Assembly (NCBI GenBank): GCA_001599755.1
Contig: BCHX01000002.1
Coordinates: 744,001-808,000 of the forward strand
Direction: 5' to 3'
Length of the DNA stretch: 64,000 bases
DNA from: Gliomastix tumulicola
Taxonomy: Eukaryota; Ascomycota; Sordariomycetes; Hypocreales; Bionectriaceae
This document shows positions 56,280 through 64,000 of this stretch, piece by piece. Below the pieces are notes generated by a model. It was given only the letters and a program-made list of their open reading frames with translations. It did no database searches and was not told where the DNA came from. Both the position numbers and the translations under genes were made by a program. Position 1 is the first letter of the stretch. Each line of letters begins with the position of its first letter.

Positions 56280-59200
56280 TTACTCCTCCTTGACCTTGAC
56301 GTTGCTCTTCTTGGGCACGCGAGCAAGCCAGTAGAAGAACAGCGCAGCGCCGATGTTGAAGGCGACGTACACCCACAGCAGGCCAAAGTTCCTCCAGCGG
56401 TCCTCCCAGTGGGAGTTGATGCTGGCGAGGAACTCGTTGGTGCTCTTGATGGGGCAGTACTCGCACTGGCCGCCGTCGCCGCTGGCGAGGTAGCCGCCGG
56501 CCATGTCGATGAAGGGCTGGACGTAGTCGGCGCAGTTGGTGCTGTTGGGGGCGGCGAAGTGGATGAGCTCGTTGGCGGCGCAGTTGACGGGGGCGTTGGC
56601 GAGCGTCGTGGCGAGGAAGCCGTCGACGATGTAGGTGAAGGGGTTGACGCGGACCATGAAGATCCAGAAGCCGGGGAGGTCCTGGGGGCCGGCGAGGACA
56701 CTGTGGGAGGAGGTTTGGTCAGTTCATATTCAGAGAACAGCAGATTATATAGAATTAAACATACCCGCAGAAGGCAAACATCATGATGAAGATGAGAGCA
56801 AAGATACCACCCGCAGCCTCCGGGTTGGGCAGACCGGCGATGCACATAAACGAGAAGCTCGTGGCGAGGATGAAGAAGACCCAGACGAAGAGGAAGATGG
56901 TGATGCCGCGCTCGTGCACCTGGTCCGTCCACTCGGCGTTGCGGTACAGGCCGATGGGGAAGTACCAGACGATGAAACTCAGGATACCCATGATGGAGTT
57001 CCACGTCGTCTCGACGAGCATGTTGGCCAGCATGAAGGGCACCCAGGCGTACGACTTGGACGGGCGCTCGCGCGACTCGTACTGCGTGCGGTGCTCGACG
57101 AAGACGGAGAACATCTGGTTGACGACCTGGGAGAAGATGGTGAGGAAGAGGAAGACGCCGAACATCTGGTTCTGCATGCCACGCGTCGTGTTCTCGCTGT
57201 TGAGGACGGACAGACCAATAGCGAGGGCGCCACCGGCGGAGAGGAGAAGCTTGGAGTAGATGTACGAGGGGCTGCGCCAGAACTGCTGGTAGAGCCGCTT
57301 GGTGACCTGGACGAGCTGGACCCAGAACGGCGCCGCGAACTCCTTGTACATGTCCGTCGCGCGCTGCTGGCCAGTAGTCGTCCTGACGACCGGGTTGTCA
57401 CTCAGGCGGGCAAGCTCGTCCTGCACGCCCTGGTACTCGGGGGAAGAACGCCAGACGGCAGGCCAGTCGATATCCGTGTGGGCGCCAGGAGCAGCACCAA
57501 TGACCTCGAGCATGTGCTCGGCAGGGTTGGCGTTGTGAGGCAGGGCAGGGCCGCCGTTGCGGATGAAGTAGTCCATGAGGGTCTGCGAGTTCTTGCCGAT
57601 CTCGCCAAAGTACACGGTCTTGCCGCCCTTGGCGAGCAGCAGCAGGCGGTCGAAGCGCTGGAACAGGACGGCAGAGGGCTGGTGGATGGTGCACAGGATG
57701 GCCTGGCCGTTGCGGGTGAGCTTCTCCATGAGGTTGCAGATGGACCACGACGTCTGGCTGTCGAGACCGGACGTGGGCTCGTCGAGGAAGAGCAGCAGCT
57801 GGGGACGGGCAGCGAGCTCGACACCGATGGTCAGACGCTTGCGCTGCTCGACGTTGAGGCCCTCGCCGGGGATGCCGACGATGGCGTCCGAGTACTCCTC
57901 CATGTCCAGGAGATCAATAACAGTATCGACGTAGGCGAGCTTCTCGGCCTTGGTGTAGTGCGAGGGCTGGCGGAGGAGGGCGCTGAAGGTGAGGGCTTCG
58001 CGGACGGTCGAGGTGTGGATGTGGATGTCCTGCTGCTGGACGTAGCCGGTCTGGCGCTGGAAGGAGAGATCGCGGGGGTGGCCGTCGATGCGCATGTCGC
58101 CGCTGACGACACCCATCGTCACTCGGCTGGCGAGCACGTCGAGAAGAGTCGTCTTACCGGCTCCGGAGACACCCTATTACAACTGTTAGATGCCCGTTGA
58201 ACCTGTTAAAACGGTGTTAGGAAGAGGAGGACACTCACCATGAGAGCAGTCAGAGTACCGGGCTTGACCCAGCCGTCGACATTGTCCAGAATCCGGCGGT
58301 CCTCAGACTTGATCTTGATGTCGTAGCAGACATCCCTCCAGTGGAAGATGGCCTTCTGCTCCTCCATACCCTCGACGTTGCCATCGCTGTCGCTGTCCTT
58401 GGCGGATCGCTGACGACCGTCGACATCGCCCTTCTCAACGTCATCGGCGGCCTTGAGCTTGCGCTGCTTGTTCATGGCCTCGCGGGTGAAGACCAGGACC
58501 TCGCCCTTGGAGCGCGAAGAAGCGACGTACTCGGTGGTGAACAGATGGAGACCGAGGAACAGGATCATGTACGCGAACATGACACCCAGGTTCCTCCAGC
58601 GGTGCGAGTTCCTGAAACCAAAGGCCGTCTCCAGGTACGCCAGACCATCAACGTCAGGCTCGCCGGGCACGGCACCGGCGACGGAGCAGGCATACTGCGT
58701 GGGGTCGAGGTTGCTGTACGAGGGGCCAAAGGGCACAATCTCCGAGCACGGGAACCGGCGGCCGACGAACTCGCTCAGGAAGACACTCTCGAGACCGTAG
58801 TAGACGGGGTTGAGCCAGCGGAGCCAGCCCAGCCAGTTCTGCATGTACTGCGGCGGGATGGAGAAGCCGCTGTACAGGACGAGAGCCATGAGGAGAATAG
58901 CCGAGGGGGCGAGGGCCTGCTCGAGGGACTTGGTGGCCGAGCCCATGAAGCGGAACAGCATGGACACGGTGACGGTCATGAGGAAGGAGAAGAGCAGGAA
59001 GAAGAAGAACGGGCCCGGCTCACGACGCAGGTTGCACATGAAGTAGATGGTGATGTTCATGATGAGCGAGTTGACGACCTTGTAGGGCATATCAACAATA
59101 ATGGACGACACGGCCTCCATGGACGGGTGGTAGAAGGCGTAGCGGGCGTGCTTCTCGACGATCTTGCGCTTCTCGTACAGCGTCATGATCTCGATAATAC

Positions 59201-60815
59201 TGCCAAAGGCGTTCATGAGGACGACGAAGAAGAGCAGGACGGTGCGGCGGAAGAAGCTGGACGTGTTGGCGGGCAGGTTGTAGAAGATGGAGGCGATGAT
59301 GAGGGCCTGGAACAGGTTGATGACAAGCATGCTGATGGTGATGGCCGGGTCGCCCTTGAGCATGGTCCAGGAGCGCCAGAAGTTGAGCTTGAACTGCTCG
59401 TACAGCGAGAGGTTGAAGGGCGACTTAGCGCGCTGCATGCGCGACTGGTCGTTGCGGCGCGAGTCGAGGAACTTCTGGTGGTCGTGCGAGTCGAAGGGAT
59501 GCGCCTCGTTGTAGGCGGCGATGTCGCGCAGGAGCTGGGCGCGCGTCGGGCTGTCCTTCCAGGCCTGGGCGAACTCGTCAGCAGTCCGGGGCGTGCGGCC
59601 CTCGAAGCCCTTGCGCACGATGCGCTCCGACTCGCTGGTCATGGACGTCAGGAAGTCGGGCGTCGTCTGCTGCTCGGGGCACTCGAAGCCGAGGTTCTCG
59701 AAGTAGGCCCTGGCGTCGCCCGACTTGCCAAAGAAGATCTGGCGGCCCTCGTACAGCACGAGCACCTTGTCGAAGATGTCGTAGGCCGCCTGGGGCGCCT
59801 GGTAGATGGCGACGCAGGACGTGCAGCCGAGGATGTCGGCCTGGGTGCGCAGCGTCTTGCAGAACTCGATGGCGTTGGCCGAGTCGAGACCACGCGTCGA
59901 GTTGTCCCAGCACTGCAGCGGCGCGTAGCCGAGGGCGGCCTCGGCGATGGTGACACGCTTGCGCTCGCCGCCAGACACGCCGCGGACGAAGTCGTTGCCG
60001 ACCTGCGTGTTCTTGGTGTGCGAGATGCCGAAGATGGCCATGATGACGTCGCGCATGTGCTCGGCGTACTCCTGGCGGTCGATGCCGTCGGGGATGTTCT
60101 TGGGGCAGCGCGCGCGGGCGGCAAAGTACAGCGTGTCGTTGACGCTCAGGCGCGCAAAGTGGTTGTCCACCTCGGCCGTGTACACAGCCTCGCCCCGGTA
60201 CGCCGTCTTGATCTGCTCGGCGCGGATGCCCTGGTAGTTGAGCGTGGCCTGCTCGTCCACGTGGAAGCCGTACGTGTCGCCGGCAATGGTCTTGAGCGTC
60301 GTCGAGCAGCCCGAGCCCGGAGGCCCGAGCACGCACAGCATCTCGCCGCTCTCGACCAGGCCCTCGAGGTTGCGCAGGATGTCGATGCGCTGCCGGTTCT
60401 TGCCCGTCAGCTTGCGCCACACGTCGACGGCACCCATGACCACGTTGGCCACGGTGCTCTGGTAGTCCGAGGCCGTGCCGAAGCCGTACACGTCGAGGTT
60501 GCTGAAGGCGATGCCCGCCGTGCGCATCTGCCCGTTGGCGGCCAGCGACCGCGACGCGTAGTAGGCCCTCGCCCACGCGCGGGCGTTGAACTGCGGGCTC
60601 GCCGGGTCGAGCGCCGTCTCCGGCGGCACGGGGAACAGCATCTCGGGCGCCTCATGGTGCGTGCGGTGCGTCGAGTACTTGCGCGCGAGCTCGTGGATCT
60701 CGTTGCTCATGCGGTGGTCGTCGCCCTGCTCGATGTCGTTCTTCTCGGTCATGTCCTCCTCCTTCTCCTTGCGGACGGCCTTGGAGTCGACCGTGGTCGT
60801 CGAGCCTGAGTCCAT
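56280..60815 (-). CDS. PDR-type (ABCG) full-size ABC transporter
   Basis: This is a plasma-membrane ATP-driven multidrug efflux pump. Exons are 60815-58239, 58173-56765 and 56700-56280. The introns (58238-58174 and 56764-56701) are phase 0 and phase 2, and the joined protein has 1468 residues, the normal PDR length. The layout is NBD1-TMD1-NBD2-TMD2. NBD1 has the PDR-typical altered Walker A with Cys in place of Lys (GPPGSGCSTT, about 164-173) and signature VSGGERKRVTIAE. NBD2 has a canonical Walker A (GVSGAGKTTLLDV, from 860) and the altered signature LNVEQRKRLTIG. TMD2 ends with VRVNPFTYIVDGFLATTL, a cysteine-containing extracellular loop (CEYCPIKS), and the last TM. The N-terminus is charged and probably phosphorylated. 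It is divergent from a Zn2Cys6 regulator, a likely controller. Confidence 0.95.
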
Positions 60816-62444
60816 GGCGGGCAGGCTGACCCGGTCGGGCGTGTCTGCTGTCGGTAGTGTGGGAGGCAGTTTGATTAGGGGGGGTACTAAGAGCTAGTTG
60901 AGAGAGAGAGATAAGGGAAGGAGATTAGGTACGGCGTTTGCTGTCGCGGGACGGCAAATCTATAAACCAATGGGAGAAAAAAAGGAGGGGACGAAGGGGA
61001 AAAGGAAAGGTCTATAGAGAGCGTGTCGACCGTCCGAGGAGAGAAGAGAGAGTTCTGACAACCAACGGACCCTGGGATGATCCTTTATTATACAAACCAC
61101 CGAACGAAATGAAAAAAAAAGTCGCCCGAGTATCTGAGACCGGGTCCCCGGCCAACAACATTGGGATCTAGCTCCCGAAGTGGGAAACAGTGGATGAGGC
61201 CAAGAGATTGCCTTGCTTATTATTGCTCATAGTGAGGAGCAGCAGCAGCTAAGTGTCCGCCCGTCCACATCCACCCACTGAGTGCAGCCAGCCTATGCGG
61301 ACTTCAGCGCCCTTCAGGGCAAGATCAGGCGGATTTCCACCCGTGGACTTTCCAGACTCTTTCGGACTTAAGTGGGCTTGTGCAGTTTTCCACGCGGCGT
61401 GTGCGGTCCCAATCACTATGATTCATCCTAGCACTCCGTAGTGACGGTTTAAGACAACGCCGCAAGCCCGCTGCAAGCCCGCCCGGGCCCCCGGTCGTAA
61501 CGCGGTGCGCTTTGTCTTACTCGTATTAAGGGCATACGAGAACGGACACTGTCGCCGTCCTGAGTCATTAAACAGCCCTCCTCGCCCTCCTTTATTTTTC
61601 TCCGCAACTAGTCCGCTAAGCCTTCCAGAAGGCCGCCCGGGGCGGCTATAGCACAACTTGGTGACACCGTGATCAGCGGCCGACCGTCTTAGACCCGGTT
61701 TCTCACGCTTGACACTAAAAGAAGCTCAGCCGTAGGCTTACTCGCACGGGCTGACTGTCCATTCTCTTTCTGCTCCCAACCCCACGCACGCGGGCAGCCA
61801 GCCAAACGAGGCAAGAAGCGAGACATAAGACGCCATCCATCCGACCAGAAACAGGTGTCGGACTTTCGGACTCTGCCAAGACCCGCCACCTACGCAACTC
61901 TTCTTCTCACCGAAACGACGCGTCAAGTACGATATTAGAGCCCAGTGAAAGGATTCGTCGCTCGCTAATACAAAGGACCTTATCTCTGTTCCCCCTTCCC
62001 CTCCCCCCCATGCTCTAAAAGCTGACCTCATCGATGTTTGTTCCCACCCGCGTGTTCCACAGCATTGACCCCGAGGCGGGTTTTGAGACTCCGGTCGGGG
62101 TCTTGTAAGGACCCGACATAGCGGCCCCTATAACCGACACGCTTCGGTCTCTGGGAGTCTGCCTGGACTCCGTGTGTGCTGTGCCTGTGCCTGTGCATGC
62201 ATGCTGCGCGCGTTTGCTGAGCTGGCTGGCTGCATGTGCCCCCTTTCGCCCCCCCGTCCCCGCGCATCCCATCCCAAAGGTCCAAACGGGCGCAATTTGT
62301 GTTATCATCACCTCATTGACTGTTTTCAGAAAAAGGACTGACACAGGAGATACCCAAAGACCGAGGACCCAAGATCAAGACCACAAAAAAAAAACAGAAA
62401 GACAGAAAGAAAGAAACAGAAAGCCACAGAAACAGGTTGCTGTC
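60816..62444. promoter_or_regulatory. Divergent 1.6 kb region between ABC transporter and Zn2Cys6 regulator
   Basis: No exon was supported on either strand. It holds both 5' regions, with long purine runs near 60898-61060 and A-rich sequence at 62380-62430. The everted regulators that zinc-cluster factors often use were not found with certainty. Confidence 0.5.
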
Positions 62445-64000
62445 ATGTCGGGTGCCCCTGAGCTGAACCGGCTGTCTTGCGCACGCTGCAGAGACCGTAA
62501 AGTCCGCTGATCTCCGGATCTTTCCCCCCCCGTCCGCCCGCTGTCACCGAAAATCTCTCCGACCATAGCTGATGCTTGATTGTAACCCTAGATCAAATGT
62601 AACCGTGTTATGCCAGAATGCGGCCGGTGCAAGGCGAGCGGTGCGCAGTGCGCTTATCCCGCGAGGCAGAAAAGGCGGTTGAACAAAGTCGAAGATCGGT
62701 CAGAGTACGTATGGGGGTACCATTCGTGCTGCAGCTTTCTCATATTTATTTTATTTTTGGGGAGGACTTTCGCTCACATGCTACAGGGTAACAACATCGA
62801 ATGACGCCTTGAACGGCATTCTGGATCGTCTTCGTCGCTTGGAGAACTCATCCTCCACCGCCGTCAACACCAGCACCAACATCAACACCAACATCAACAC
62901 GGGCACTTCTGCCATCACACCCGCTCTGTCTACTCCCGCATCGCCAGCCATCCTCATTCCAAGCCCAGACATTAGTCTCGCCGACCATGACTCGAGCGTG
63001 TGTCTCAGCGCGAGCGTCGCGACATGCATCACCACGCCGTTCAGTCAGGGTCACAGAAGGGGGTTCGATGTCAACGAGGTGATGCTCGATGCCACGAACC
63101 GGGTGCAGAAGCTGCGGCAGCAGAGCCTCGGGACCTCTGTCATTGCACAGTCAATCGAGATCCCGAAGGACCTCGCCAAACACTGTGTTGCCAGTATGCA
63201 CCCTTCCCTTCCCTTCCCTTCGCTCTTAGCACATCCCTTGATGCCCACGAGGATACATACTTACGATACTTCATGATGCAGGCTACTTTGCACGGAGACC
63301 GGAGTACAGCTGGTCCTATGTGGTGGACAGGGAGCTGATGGAGCTTCTGCCCGACATCCTCGGCCTGCCTCACGTGCATGTCGATCCCGTGATGGTGGTG
63401 ATCTACTACAGCATCTTGTACAACGAGCTTGCGATTCACACGTGCGTATCGATGTCGAGCCGCGAGGACACCTACCTGAACCAGTGCTATCTCGGCTGCC
63501 TGCGCGCCCTGCAGACGTGGCAACGCGAGGCATCTGGATCACTGGCTGATTTCGTTGCTGCATTGCTAGTCGTACGTTCACACCAACCAGCGCCGTGTTT
63601 CCATCCTGAACCCGACATTACTAACACCGTGTTCCATTGCTTTGTAGACTAGGGCTACGGCAGAATACTTCGACTTCGACATGTCGTGGAAGATGTTCAA
63701 GCTCGCCTGCGAGTACTGCCAGACCCTCAACCTGCACAACCTCGACCAGTTCTCCCCGGACCTCGAGGTCGACGGCCTCAACGACGACATGCTCGACCAG
63801 CGGCGCAAGGACATCTGGGAGATCATCCAGATCGACCTCTTCTTCCGCCTCACGCACAACATGCCGCCCGCCATCACCAACACGCCGTGGAAGGTGAATC
63901 TGCCGTGGCTGGCCGTGGACCCGAGCCTGCTGCCGGACGTGACCGAGTCCATGGTGTTTCTCGCGAGCTCGAGGTTCACGCTGGTCGTTGCCCGGTTCTT
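62445..64000 (+). CDS. Zn2Cys6 fungal-type transcription factor (3' end outside window)
   Basis: This is a nuclear regulator, truncated by the window edge. Exons are 62445-62501, 62592-62704, 62787-63193, 63282-63571 and 63648 onward. The first intron splits the zinc cluster between CARCRDRK and IKC. Joined, it reads CARCRDRKIKC then CGRCKASGAQC, a complete C-x2-C-x6-C ... C-x2-C-x6-C. The donor at 62502 (GTCCGC) is weak but is the one that restores the motif. After it come a basic linker, a short coiled coil (LNGILDRLRRLENSS), an Asn/Thr repeat, and the start of the fungal-specific regulatory domain (SYFARRPEYSWSYVVDRELM, then FKLACEYCQTLNLHNLD). The frame is still open at 64000. It is divergent from the PDR transporter. 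Confidence 0.85.

Noticed and set aside
58341..60809. Very long open frame on the plus strand opposite the ABC transporter
   Set aside because: It is the antisense shadow of a GC3-rich gene: Arg/Asp/Gly/Val-rich, no motif, while the minus strand has a complete PDR transporter.
1..64000. CRISPR array, rRNA operon, or complete secondary-metabolite cluster
   Set aside because: No regularly spaced direct repeats, no rRNA sequence, and no PKS, NRPS or terpene synthase core gene in the window.

Overview
The window looks like nuclear DNA of a filamentous ascomycete, most likely a Sordariomycete. Genes are split by short introns (about 49-137 bp) with GTNNGN donors, CTAAC/CTGAC-type branch points and YAG acceptors. 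The families are typically fungal: Zn2Cys6 regulators, PDR and MFS transporters, a NACHT-TPR STAND protein, an Old Yellow Enzyme, an L-amino-acid oxidase and small cysteine-rich secreted proteins. I rebuilt 20 protein genes and one degenerate gene by joining exons so that phase, family motifs and total length agree. One further gene runs off the right edge. There is one N-gap (53914-53949), inside an intron. I found no convincing rRNA, tRNA, CRISPR array or intact transposon.

Layout. 0.4-6.5 kb: a 14-TM DHA2 MFS pump (minus) divergent from an Old Yellow Enzyme, then a DHA1 MFS pump. 7.8-16 kb: a tandem family of three unrecognised paralogues. The first copy is broken by stops and frameshifts, the other two are intact, and a compact Hsp70-like gene sits between copies 1 and 2. 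20 kb: a 10-cysteine secreted protein. 21.8-26.9 kb: a 1644-residue fusion joining an IDO-superfamily-like heme domain, an NADPH/FAD reductase and a cytochrome b5. 31-35.5 kb: a Zn2Cys6 regulator divergent from a secreted S33/TAP-like peptidase. 36-38.5 kb: an RNase H1-like gene convergent with a C2H2 zinc-finger gene. 39.7-43.7 kb: a NACHT-TPR (NLR-like) protein. 44-47.8 kb: a histidine-rich allergen-like protein, a divergent neighbour with a similar tail, and a DUF1993 protein. 50.6-54.4 kb: a secreted L-amino-acid oxidase and a 19-cysteine TIL-like secreted protein. 55-56 kb: a mitochondrial-type hotdog thioesterase. 56.3-60.8 kb: a full-length PDR ABC transporter. 62.4 kb to the end: a partial Zn2Cys6 regulator divergent from the transporter.

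The gene-rich blocks are separated by gene-poor stretches of 1-4 kb (16.0-20.0, 26.9-31.1 and 47.8-50.6 kb). These hold homopolymer runs, microsatellites and degenerate open frames. The gene content suggests detoxification and efflux, secretion into the surroundings, and self/non-self or stress surveillance, rather than one biosynthetic cluster. The most unusual items are the three-part heme/reductase/b5 fusion and the tandem unknown family with its decayed copy.
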